Positions 7,815-14,744 of a stretch of DNA of 30,727 bases are shown in pieces. A model generated the notes under the pieces. The model was given only the letters and a program-made list of their open reading frames with translations. It was not told where the DNA came from and ran no database searches. Origin of the DNA: an uncultured Lachnospiraceae bacterium (GTDB lineage Bacteria; Bacillota; Clostridia; Lachnospirales; Lachnospiraceae); assembly GCA_910584725.1 (NCBI GenBank), contig CAJUBE010000044.1, positions 1-30,727 on the forward strand, read 5' to 3'. Position 1 is the first letter of the stretch, and each line of letters starts with the position of its first letter. A program made the position numbers and the translations under genes.

Positions 7815-10133
7815 TTAAGGTTCCCCTGTGTCTTCCCCGTCTCCCGGCGGCGGAGCGGGCGACCACACGCCCCCGGTACCTTCTCCGCCATTCTCCCCGG
7901 ACTCCTCATCGGAAGGCTTACCGCTGCCCACCCGGGTGCCGATCTGCGGATCGTAAAAGTCGCCCGTCGCCGGGTCTACCAGATAACCGGTCTCAGGATC
8001 TACGGGAAAATCTCTCCATTCCTCATTCGGCCCTGTCGGTTCCTCCTCCGAGCCTTCTGCGCCTTCCTCCCCCGCTGCCGGTTCGGCGCCCTCACCCTCT
8101 GCGGGACTGCCCTCGTCGCCTTCCTTCGGAATCGGATTGCCCTCCTCGTCCAGTTCTTCCTCAGGCTCTACGGTCTGGGGCGTCCTGATCTGAATCTGGA
8201 GCTGCTCCAGCTCTTCCCGCTCCTTGTCGCTCAGCTCCTCCGTCATAAAGATATTCATGTAGGGAAGCACTTCCGTCAAAATCTTTTTTACAATTTTGGT
8301 GGCATATTTCGCATCATCCTGAAAGACCACATTGGGCCTGTCCACCACCACATAAATGACCACCTGCGGGTCATCTGCGGGCGCATAGCCCATAAAGGAC
8401 ACCACATACTCGTTATTGCCGCGCGGCAGCGTCTCCGCCGTCCCCGTCTTTCCGCCTATCATATAACCTGCGGGCCTTGCCGTATGTCCGGTGCCGTTTT
8501 CCCCGCTCACCACCGTGTTGCAGTATTCGATAATCGTATCGCTGGTAGACCGGGAAATGGTCTGCTTTAAAAGTCTTGGCTCAATATTTTCTATGGTAGC
8601 GCCATCCGCCGTCGTGATGCGGCTCGCCACATGGGGTGCATAGTAGTAGCCGCCGTTAATCAGGGAGCAGAAGCCCGTAATCATCTGAATCATGGTGGCG
8701 TTAAAGCTCTGCCCAAAGGAGTTGGTGGCAAGATCCGTCATGCCGATGTTATCCTCATGATAGATCATGCTCGCCGTCCGCGCCTCGCCCGCCAGATCAA
8801 TGTTGGTTTTCAAGCCGAAGTTAAAGCTGTGCTGATAGTTCACAAATTCCGTCTTGCCAAGCGCAAATGCCACATTCATCAGCACCACGTTACAGGAGCG
8901 CTCCACGCCCTGCTGCACCGTAAGCGGGCCATCCCCAAAGGTCTGGTGACATGCGATGTCGTGATCGCCCACATGAAGATACCCCTCACAGTTGTAAGTC
9001 TCGTTGCCGGTTATAGAGCCGCTCTCTAACGCCGCCGCCACCGTAAAGGGCTTGAACACCGAGCCCGGCTCGTAGGCATCCACGATACAGAAATTTTTCC
9101 ACAGCGCGTTCAAGTGCTGGTACATGACCTCGTCGTTCATCCCCGCAATCGCTTCCTGCGTCACATATTCCGCTACGCCGTCCGTCTTAACCCGTTTCCC
9201 GTCCTTGTCAAGAAGCGGCATCCCAATCAGATTCTCCGTATTTCTGACGTCATTTAAGTCGAAGACCGGGTAGCTCGCCATAGCCAGCACGCTGGCGCTG
9301 TTCGGATCCATAATGATACAGCCGATATTCTCCGCGCCGTTGCCGGGTCTGGCGTTGTCCTTATACTCCTCGTTGAACGCTTTCAGATACTTCTCCACGA
9401 TAGCCTGAATGTTCGCATCCAGGCTGAGCTGGATGTTGTTGCCGTCCTTCGCCGCGATGGTCGTGCGCTCCAGTGTGGAATCGTCGTTGAGATAGCCGTA
9501 TTCTCTGCCGTTCGTGCCGCTTAAAATATCATTATAATACTCCTCCAGCCCGTAGGTGCCCGCATTGTCGCCCGTGGTAAACCCGACCAGATCGCAGGCC
9601 AGTGAGCCGTTGGGATACTCTCTCTTATACTCGTCCTCAAACCAGACGCCCTTGATGTTGGCTCCCTGTTCCTCGTCGGCGCAAAATTCCTCGAAAGCTG
9701 CTTTCTTCTCATACTCCACCCGCTTCGACATCACATAGTAGGAAGATTGGGGATGCCCGGCGATGTAGGCGCGCACCGCCTCCACGTCGATATCGAAGAA
9801 ACGCTTCAGCGCGTTCAAGGTCGGCTCCAGATACTCCTCTTTGCGCAGCAGCAGCTTGGTGTCCAGAATGACGTTGTAAACCTTGTTGCTCACCGCCAGC
9901 ACCGTGCCGTTGGAGTCCACAATTTCCCCACGTTTAAAAGGTATTATCGCGGAGTCATACTCCTGATGCGACAATACCTGTTTCTTGTACTCTTCCCCGT
10001 TGTCTCTGTTGATCAGAAACAGCCGGACGCTGAGCCCCACGAAAGCCGCCAGAATAAACAAAAACAGCACCAGCAGCTTCTTCTGCATTTTAATTGTAAA
10101 TTTCAGTACGGAACTTCTTCTCTTATCACCCAA
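7815..10133 (-). CDS. Class B PBP (FtsI/PBP2b type) with acidic tail
   Basis: A septal DD-transpeptidase, likely the divisome partner of FtsW. The 772 residues comprise a short cytoplasmic start, a membrane anchor at about 18-41, a dimerisation region (FKRGEIVDSNGTVLAVSN, 66-83), and a transpeptidase domain with SVFK (358-361), SCN (413-415) and KTGT (562-565), all intact. From about residue 640 the protein changes to an extracytoplasmic tail of some 130 residues rich in Glu, Gly and Pro, with the phrase DPETG/DPATG/DPQIG repeated near the end. No PASTA domain is present. The TTG start at 10133 has AGGTGA just upstream and lies 12 nt after the ftsL-like stop. Order ftsL-pbp-spoVD is that of the Bacillus/Clostridium dcw cluster. 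Confidence 0.9.
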   Translation of the reverse strand: MGDKRRSSVLKFTIKMQKKLLVLFLFILAAFVGLSVRLFLINRDNGEEYKKQVLSHQEYDSAIIPFKRGEIVDSNGTVLAVSNKVYNVILDTKLLLRKEEYLEPTLNALKRFFDIDVEAVRAYIAGHPQSSYYVMSKRVEYEKKAAFEEFCADEEQGANIKGVWFEDEYKREYPNGSLACDLVGFTTGDNAGTYGLEEYYNDILSGTNGREYGYLNDDSTLERTTIAAKDGNNIQLSLDANIQAIVEKYLKAFNEEYKDNARPGNGAENIGCIIMDPNSASVLAMASYPVFDLNDVRNTENLIGMPLLDKDGKRVKTDGVAEYVTQEAIAGMNDEVMYQHLNALWKNFCIVDAYEPGSVFKPFTVAAALESGSITGNETYNCEGYLHVGDHDIACHQTFGDGPLTVQQGVERSCNVVLMNVAFALGKTEFVNYQHSFNFGLKTNIDLAGEARTASMIYHEDNIGMTDLATNSFGQSFNATMIQMITGFCSLINGGYYYAPHVASRITTADGATIENIEPRLLKQTISRSTSDTIIEYCNTVVSGENGTGHTARPAGYMIGGKTGTAETLPRGNNEYVVSFMGYAPADDPQVVIYVVVDRPNVVFQDDAKYATKIVKKILTEVLPYMNIFMTEELSDKEREELEQLQIQIRTPQTVEPEEELDEEGNPIPKEGDEGSPAEGEGAEPAAGEEGAEGSEEEPTGPNEEWRDFPVDPETGYLVDPATGDFYDPQIGTRVGSGKPSDEESGENGGEGTGGVWSPAPPPGDGEDTGEP

Positions 10134-10145
10134 ACAATCACCTGC

Positions 10146-10604
10146 TTAATCCTGCTGCGGGATCTCCGCCATCTGCTTCACGTAGTCGCTGCTTTCACTG
10201 GCAAAGGAAATAATCTGCCCTTCCTGCGCATACTGCATACCCAGCTCCTGAATCGCGATCCTCCTGATCTCCTCCAGATCCACACTGCTTGTAATTCTGC
10301 TGTAATCCTCCTCATTGGCAACCTTTAAAGCGTTAAGTTCTCTCTCCAGTGTTGCGATATGCTTCACGCTGTTTGTGATGTCCGACTGCAGTCCGATATA
10401 ATATACCAGAATGATGCCGGTGGCAATCAGGGCAGCGCCCAGAAACAGGACATAGCCGGGACTCATGTGTTTCGCCCTCTCCCTGTTTCTTCTCACCGTG
10501 TTATTTACTTTTTTCTTCGGTCTGTCGTCAGTCCTTCTCTCCGGCTGTATATTTCTAACCGTATTACCACGCACATAATATGCGTTTTGCCTTGTCGCTG
10601 CCAT
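10146..10604 (-). CDS. ftsL: FtsL/DivIC-like septum-formation protein
   Basis: A small bitopic protein of 152 aa whose assignment rests on layout and place. It has a basic cytoplasmic tail of about 48 residues, one membrane helix (50-70, PGYVLFLGAALIATGIILVYY) and a predicted coiled coil from about 72 to 100 with Leu spacing. The segment EIRRIAIQELGMQYAQEGQII is the conserved end of FtsL-type proteins. It lies between rsmH and the first PBP gene, exactly where ftsL is found in Firmicutes. FtsL and DivIC are hard to separate by sequence; position favours FtsL. The long basic N-terminus matches that of DivIB at the other end of the cluster. Confidence 0.8.
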   Translation of the reverse strand: MAATRQNAYYVRGNTVRNIQPERRTDDRPKKKVNNTVRRNRERAKHMSPGYVLFLGAALIATGIILVYYIGLQSDITNSVKHIATLERELNALKVANEEDYSRITSSVDLEEIRRIAIQELGMQYAQEGQIISFASESSDYVKQMAEIPQQD

Positions 10605-10704
10605 GATTTTCCATTTCCCCTCTTTATTTTGCTCTCACTGAACGTTTCCCCTCTTTTTATGTACTCCCCGACGGCCGCATCCCTATCCCCATGTCTGCCG
10701 CCGT

Positions 10705-11640
10705 TTATCTTTTCTCAAATACCCGGAGTTTCGCACTTTTCGCCCTGCTGTTTTCCTCCGTCTCCTCTTCGGTAGGAAGAATCGGTTTTTTTGTGATCAC
10801 TTTCCCCTTTGAGACCTGTCCGCACACGCAGACCGGAAAATCCGGCGGGCATGTACACGGATTCTCATTTTTCCGGAAGCCGGACTTTACAATCCGGTCT
10901 TCCAGCGAATGAAACGTGATCACACAGAGCCTTCCGCCCGGATTCAGAAGAGCAATCAGCCCGTCCAGAGAATCCTGCAGCACTTCCAGTTCTCTGTTAC
11001 ACGCAATTCGTATCGCCTGAAAGGTTCGCTTGGAAGGATGCCCCCCCGTGGCGCGCATTTTCGCCGGGATGGATGCCTTTATGATCTCATTCAACTCTCC
11101 TGTCGTCTCTAAAGGCTTGTCCCTCCTTGCTGTCACAATGTGCTTCGCTATGCTCTTCGCAAATTTTTCTTCCCCGTAATCCCGCAAAATCCGGGTAAGC
11201 TCATTTTCCGAATACTCGTTTACAATTTCTTTCGCGCTCAAAGTCTGCCTTCTGTCCATCCGCATGTCGAGCGGCGCGTCATATCGGTAGGAAAAACCTC
11301 TCTCCTCGTTGTCGAGCTGATAGGAGGAGACGCCCAAATCAAGCACGATGCCGTCCACGCCGTATACGCCGATGCCCGCCAGCGCCCCCGCCGCATTGGC
11401 ATAATTGTCGCGGATCAAAGTAATCCGCTCCCGATACGGCTCCAGCCGTTTCTCTGCCGCCGCAAGCGCGTCCTCATCCTGGTCGATACCGATCAGCCTG
11501 CCAGAACCCGTAAGTCTGCCAGCCACCTCGTAAGCATGTCCGCCGCCGCCAAGGGTGCCGTCCAGATAGATGCCCTGCGGTTTGATGTCCAGATTTTCTA
11601 TAGTTTCTTCAAGGAGCACTGAGGTGTGCTTAAATTCCAT
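10705..11640 (-). CDS. rsmH: 16S rRNA m4C1402 methyltransferase RsmH (MraW)
   Basis: This SAM-dependent enzyme methylates N4 of C1402 in the ribosomal P site. The 311 residues match the family. Landmarks are the N-terminal FKHTSVLLEETI, the SAM loop DGTLGGGGHA (27-36), GIDQDEDAL, the block VDGIVLDLGVSSYQLD, the stretch RGFSYRYDAPLDMRMD, and TFHSLEDRIVK near the C-terminus. It is the second gene of the dcw operon after mraZ. The 183-nt gap between them contains a long hairpin rather than a visible promoter. The 100 nt between its stop and the ftsL-like start hold nothing I can name. Confidence 0.96.
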   Translation of the reverse strand: MEFKHTSVLLEETIENLDIKPQGIYLDGTLGGGGHAYEVAGRLTGSGRLIGIDQDEDALAAAEKRLEPYRERITLIRDNYANAAGALAGIGVYGVDGIVLDLGVSSYQLDNEERGFSYRYDAPLDMRMDRRQTLSAKEIVNEYSENELTRILRDYGEEKFAKSIAKHIVTARRDKPLETTGELNEIIKASIPAKMRATGGHPSKRTFQAIRIACNRELEVLQDSLDGLIALLNPGGRLCVITFHSLEDRIVKSGFRKNENPCTCPPDFPVCVCGQVSKGKVITKKPILPTEEETEENSRAKSAKLRVFEKR

Positions 11641-11823
11641 TTTCCTATCCTCTTATATATATCCGAATTGCTCCATTGCTCCGCAATTCCCGCAATTCTG
11701 CAACCACTCGGAATCCGCTAAGTTACTTCGTAACTTGCTGCTTCCTCGTGTTTGGCGGGTCATTAATGTCATTGTCTGCTTTCGTGCAAGCACGAGCAGC
11801 CATGTCATTATGACCCTGATATA
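11640..11823 (-). repeat. Structured mraZ-rsmH intergenic region
   Basis: No gene is present. On the transcribed strand, just after the mraZ TGA, GGGTCATAATGACAT pairs with ATGACATTAATGACCC (one bulge and one mismatch), enclosing a second stem CTGC-CGT/ACG-GCAG; the whole folds over about 60 nt (11758-11818). A second short hairpin AAGTTAC-GAA-GTAACTT lies at about 11718-11734. Further on, GAATTGC and GCAATTC occur several times around 11675-11715. There is no T-run suggesting termination. The rsmH ribosome site AGAGGATAGGA follows. Confidence 0.6.
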
Positions 11824-12255
11824 TCAGATCCCTAACCCAAGCTCCGCCATGTGCTCCGCGATCTCATCCATGTCCTCAAATGCTGCCGTATCTTCGAAGC
11901 GTTCTCTGCCCCAGATCTCAATCCTGCTGCCGACGCCGACCAACACCACGTCCTTCTCCAGTCCCGCAAATTCCCGCAGGACATTGGGAATCAGGATCCT
12001 TCCCTGTTTATCTACTTCCGCTTCCGTTGCTCCCGCCAGAAAAAAACGGACAAACTGTCTGGCCTCTTTATTCGTAATGGGCAGGGATCTGAGTTTTTCT
12101 TCAAAGCGTTGCCACTCTTCGTTGTCATACACAAACAGGCAGCCGTCCAGCCCCTTGGTCACCACAAAAGCGTCTCCCAGGATTTCCCTGAATTTAGAGG
12201 GGATGATCAGCCTGCCCTTTGCATCAATTGTGTGATTGTACTCTCCCATGAACAT
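11824..12255 (-). CDS. mraZ: Transcriptional regulator MraZ
   Basis: MraZ is a ring-forming DNA-binding protein of the AbrB fold that controls the dcw operon it heads. I place the start at the ATG at 12255 (143 aa, MFMGEYNHTID...), the usual MraZ N-terminus, with AGGGTGA 6-8 nt upstream; the two extra residues of the TTG-started reading are not needed. Two SpoVT/AbrB-like repeats are visible: DAKGRLIIPS at 11-20 and DKQGRILIPNVLREFAG in the second half. The promoter and four phased AGTGG boxes upstream fit autoregulation. Confidence 0.95.
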   Translation of the reverse strand: MFMGEYNHTIDAKGRLIIPSKFREILGDAFVVTKGLDGCLFVYDNEEWQRFEEKLRSLPITNKEARQFVRFFLAGATEAEVDKQGRILIPNVLREFAGLEKDVVLVGVGSRIEIWGRERFEDTAAFEDMDEIAEHMAELGLGI

Positions 12256-12323
12256 ATGCAATCACCCTGCCCGCCTGTAACACTGTACCCTATGTGGTCT
12301 GCCACGAAAAAGGAATGATGGTG

Positions 12324-12359
12324 CCACTTCGTACCACTTCACTCCACTTTTCACCACTT
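12324..12359 (-). promoter_or_regulatory. MraZ boxes: four AAGTGG repeats at 10-bp spacing
   Basis: CCACTT (AAGTGG on the transcribed strand) occurs at 12324, 12334, 12344 and 12354, exactly one helical turn apart, so all four face the same side of the DNA. They begin about 9 nt downstream of the -10 box, around the expected transcription start. Published MraZ operators in mollicutes and E. coli are also short GTGG-type repeats at about 10-bp spacing before mraZ. I infer that this is the operator bound by the product of the adjacent gene. Confidence 0.85.
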
Positions 12360-12367
12360 TTACATCA

Positions 12368-12396
12368 ATTCTACCCCAATCGCAGGGATAATGCAA
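12368..12396 (-). promoter_or_regulatory. Sigma-A promoter of the dcw operon
   Basis: On the minus strand TTGCAT (12391-12396) and TAGAAT (12368-12373) are separated by exactly 17 nt. Four of six and five of six bases match the consensus. It lies between the lgt terminator and the MraZ boxes, and would start transcription about 105 nt before mraZ. Confidence 0.75.
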
Positions 12397-12451
12397 GGAA
12401 AAAAGGAAGAAATATTAAGAAAAGATTAAGGCGGACGGCAGGAGGAGCGCA

Positions 12452-12485
12452 TAAAAAAAGAACACAGGCGTTTCACTCTGTGCTC
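12452..12485 (-). terminator. Rho-independent terminator after lgt
   Basis: On the minus strand GAGCACAG (12478-12485) pairs with CTGTGTTC (12460-12467) with one G-T pair and is followed by seven T (12453-12459). The lgt stop codon lies in the loop. It separates ychF-lgt transcription from the dcw promoter. Confidence 0.85.
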
Positions 12486-13378
12486 TCTTTTTCTACCACG
12501 GCTGTGGGTGTTGTATGCTTTTTTAGATAGAGGCGGATGATGATGTCCGCCGCCAGCGCGCCGACGAAAAGAACCGCCGCCAGCACCTGCGATACCGCTA
12601 TGGTTGTGTGGGGGATGAAGAGGGTGTCGGTGCGGATGCCCTCGATCCATGCCCTGCCAAGACCGTAGCCGCCAAGATATAGCAGCCACTGTTCCCCCTC
12701 GAATTTCTTGTGCTTTCGGTAAAGCATCATCACGATCAGCAGCGCCAGATTCCACAAGCTTTCGTAGAGGAAGGTGGGGTGCACCTGAATGTAGTTTGTG
12801 CCCTCCGTCATGTGGGCGGCGATCTTTTCGGAGATATCTCCCGCCCTGACCATCTGCGTCGGCAGACGCATGGCGAGCAGACTGTCCGTGTACTCTCCGA
12901 ATACTTCCCGATTCGTAAAGTTGCCCCACCTGCCGATCACCTGCCCCAGCACCAGTCCCGGCACGCAGATATCCGCGAGCTGTAAAAAGCTCTGTTTTTT
13001 CCTCCGGCAGTAGATCCACAGCGTCAGAAAAGCGGCAATCACCGCGCCGTAAATCGCCAGTCCGCCGTTTCGCAGATTGAAGATGCCGAGCAGGTCATTC
13101 TTGTATCTGTCCCACGAAAAAATCACATAATAGACTCTCGCCCCGATGATGGAAAAGATGATCGCGTAGATCGCGAAATCCCAGATCAGATCCGGATCCA
13201 GCTTTTCCAGTTTCGCCACCTTCGCCGCCAGAAGCACCCCGGCAAGCACACCGATGGCAATGATCACACCGTAAAAGGCAATCGGAAAGCCGAAGACGGT
13301 AAATGTCTTCGGCACATTCTTTAAATAAATTCCCAGATTGGGAAAGGCGATATCCATATTTCCCATGATGTCATTCAT
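12473..13378 (-). CDS. lgt: Prolipoprotein diacylglyceryl transferase Lgt
   Basis: This membrane enzyme transfers diacylglycerol from phosphatidylglycerol to the lipobox Cys of prolipoproteins, the first step of lipoprotein maturation. Starting at ATG 13378 (GGGGAG 7 nt upstream) gives 301 aa; the ATG at 13405 lies in a repeat and has no ribosome site. Several hydrophobic helices are present. Family motifs are RNGGLAIYGAVIAA, the signature GRWGNFTNREVFGE, HPTFLYESLWNL, and the C-terminal YGLGRAWIEGIRTDTL with its essential Arg. It has its own terminator and is not part of the dcw transcript. It may be cotranscribed with ychF, from which it is separated by a ~150-nt structured gap. Confidence 0.95.
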   Translation of the reverse strand: MNDIMGNMDIAFPNLGIYLKNVPKTFTVFGFPIAFYGVIIAIGVLAGVLLAAKVAKLEKLDPDLIWDFAIYAIIFSIIGARVYYVIFSWDRYKNDLLGIFNLRNGGLAIYGAVIAAFLTLWIYCRRKKQSFLQLADICVPGLVLGQVIGRWGNFTNREVFGEYTDSLLAMRLPTQMVRAGDISEKIAAHMTEGTNYIQVHPTFLYESLWNLALLIVMMLYRKHKKFEGEQWLLYLGGYGLGRAWIEGIRTDTLFIPHTTIAVSQVLAAVLFVGALAADIIIRLYLKKHTTPTAVVEKESTE

Positions 13379-13384
13379 ATTCAT

Positions 13385-13529
13385 TCTCCCCGTGCAGCTG
13401 CTCATTCATAGAATGCTTCGCATTCTATTTCATGTCGGGCATTCGCCCTATGCCAACAGACAAGTCAAGCGCTTTGCCCGCAAGCGGTCACGCTCTTGGC
13501 TTATCTGCCGGCGCAGCTGCTCATTGCTA
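13385..13529 (-). repeat. Structured ychF-lgt gap with flanking direct repeats
   Basis: Two copies of ATGAGCAGCTGC flank this gap on the transcribed strand (about 13394-13405 and 13512-13523). Between them GCCGGCAGATAAG (about 13497-13509) pairs over 13 positions with CTTGTCTGTTGGC (about 13451-13463), counting three G-U pairs, and encloses further stems. It is followed by GGCAT/ATGCC and by the perfect hairpin ATAGAATGC-GAA-GCATTCTAT (13408-13428). No T-run and no gene. The extent and G-U tolerance suggest that it acts as RNA. Confidence 0.65.
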
Positions 13530-14627
13530 TCACACGTTAAACCGAAAAAGAATCACGTCCCCGTCCTGCACCACATAGTCTTTTCCTTCCATACCGACAA
13601 GCCCTTTCTCCCTCGCCGCCGCAAGGGAGCCCTGCTCCAGAAGGTCCTTGTAGTTGACCACTTCCGCCTTGATGAAGCCGCGCTCGAAATCGGTGTGTAT
13701 TTTTCCTGCCGCCTGAGGCGCTTTCGTTCCGATCTTGATGGTCCACGCCCTCGTCTCGTCCTCGCCCGCCGTGAGGAAACTCATCAGCCCGAGCAGACGG
13801 TAACTTGCGCGGATCAGCTTCTGCAGCCCGGACTCCGAAAGCCCCAGATCCTCGAGGAACATGGCGGTTTCCTCCTCGTCCAGTTCCGCGATCTCCTGCT
13901 CGATCTGGGCGCAGATCACAAATACCTCACTCTCGTTTTCCGCCGCGAACGCCTTCACCTTCTGCACGCCGTCATTGTTCGCGCCGTCGTCCGAGAGGTC
14001 GTCCTCCGCCACATTTGCCGCAAAGATTACCGGCTTGTAGGTGAGCAGATTGTAGGAGGTGAGAAGTTCCAGTTCGTCCTCGTCCTCCGTCTCAAACACC
14101 TTCGCCAGCTTCCCTTCCTCCAGATGCGCCTTGAGCCGCTCTAAAAGGGCGTACTCTTTCGCCGCCGTCTTGTCCATCTTGGCAATCTTTGCCGTCTTTG
14201 CCATCCTGCGCTCCAGAATCTCGATATCGGAAAAAATCAGTTCCAGATTGATCGTCTCGATATCCCGGAGCGGGTCGATGGACCCGTCCACATGGACGAT
14301 ATTGCTATCCTCAAAGCACCGCACCACATGGACGATGGCGTCCACCTCGCGGATGTTGCTTAAGAACTGGTTGCCCAGACCTTCCCCCTTGGAAGCGCCC
14401 TTCACAAGCCCGGCGATATCCACGAACTCAATGGTTGCGGGCGTCACCTTCTTGGAATGGTACATATCCCCCAGAAGTTTTAACCGCTCATCCGGCACTG
14501 TCACAATGCCGATATTCGGGTCGATGGTACAGAACGGGTAGTTGGCGGATTCCGCCCCCGCCTTTGTCAGTGAATTAAAAAGGGTGCTCTTTCCCACGTT
14601 GGGGAGCCCGACGATGCCTAGTTTCAT
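13530..14627 (-). CDS. ychF: Redox-sensitive ribosome-binding ATPase/GTPase YchF
   Basis: YchF (Ola1) is a widely conserved TRAFAC-class P-loop protein that binds ribosomes and prefers ATP. The 365 residues match the family. The P-loop GLPNVGKS is at residues 7-14, followed by YPFCTIDPNIGIVTVPD and the G3 motif DIAGLVKGASKGEGLGNQFL. The G4 position reads NVAE and not NKxD, which is the known reason for ATP preference. A helical coiled insertion and a C-terminal TGS-type domain (AWTIKIGTKAPQAAGKIHTDFERGFIKAEVV) complete it. AAGGAGGA lies 11 nt upstream of the ATG. The mobile element ends within about 100 nt upstream, so the native upstream neighbour has been displaced. Confidence 0.97.
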   Translation of the reverse strand: MKLGIVGLPNVGKSTLFNSLTKAGAESANYPFCTIDPNIGIVTVPDERLKLLGDMYHSKKVTPATIEFVDIAGLVKGASKGEGLGNQFLSNIREVDAIVHVVRCFEDSNIVHVDGSIDPLRDIETINLELIFSDIEILERRMAKTAKIAKMDKTAAKEYALLERLKAHLEEGKLAKVFETEDEDELELLTSYNLLTYKPVIFAANVAEDDLSDDGANNDGVQKVKAFAAENESEVFVICAQIEQEIAELDEEETAMFLEDLGLSESGLQKLIRASYRLLGLMSFLTAGEDETRAWTIKIGTKAPQAAGKIHTDFERGFIKAEVVNYKDLLEQGSLAAAREKGLVGMEGKDYVVQDGDVILFRFNV

Positions 14628-14690
14628 TTTTCTATATATCCTCCTTAAAAAGCTTGATTTTATGCGTTTTTTAAAAATCTCTATTTTCTA

Positions 14691-14712
14691 CCGCACCAAT
14701 TCCGCACCAATT
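14691..14712. repeat. Tandem 11-bp repeat beside integrase end
   Basis: CCGCACCAATT occurs twice head to tail (14691-14701 and 14702-14712) between the integrase stop and ychF. Tn916-type integrases bind short direct repeats near element ends, so these may be arm sites close to the attachment core; the core itself should lie between here and the ychF ribosome site. The other element end is outside the window, so the core cannot be defined. Confidence 0.45.
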
Positions 14713-14744
14713 TGCCATTAAAATATGTAATAACACATGATGTT

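Noticed and set aside
7482..8570. Plus-strand 362-codon frame opposite spoVD and the PBP gene
   Set aside because: It spans two clearly real genes and their gap on the other strand, with no ribosome site and no protein-like domain.
13379..13405. Longer lgt reading starting at 13405
   Set aside because: That ATG falls in the direct repeat of the gap and has no ribosome site; GGGGAG is correctly placed for 13378.
14691..14712. CRISPR-like repeat
   Set aside because: Only two adjacent 11-bp copies without spacers and no cas genes; better read as integrase-associated repeats.
14628..14744. tRNA gene as integration target
   Set aside because: No cloverleaf, acceptor stem or T-loop sequence can be formed in this gap on either strand.
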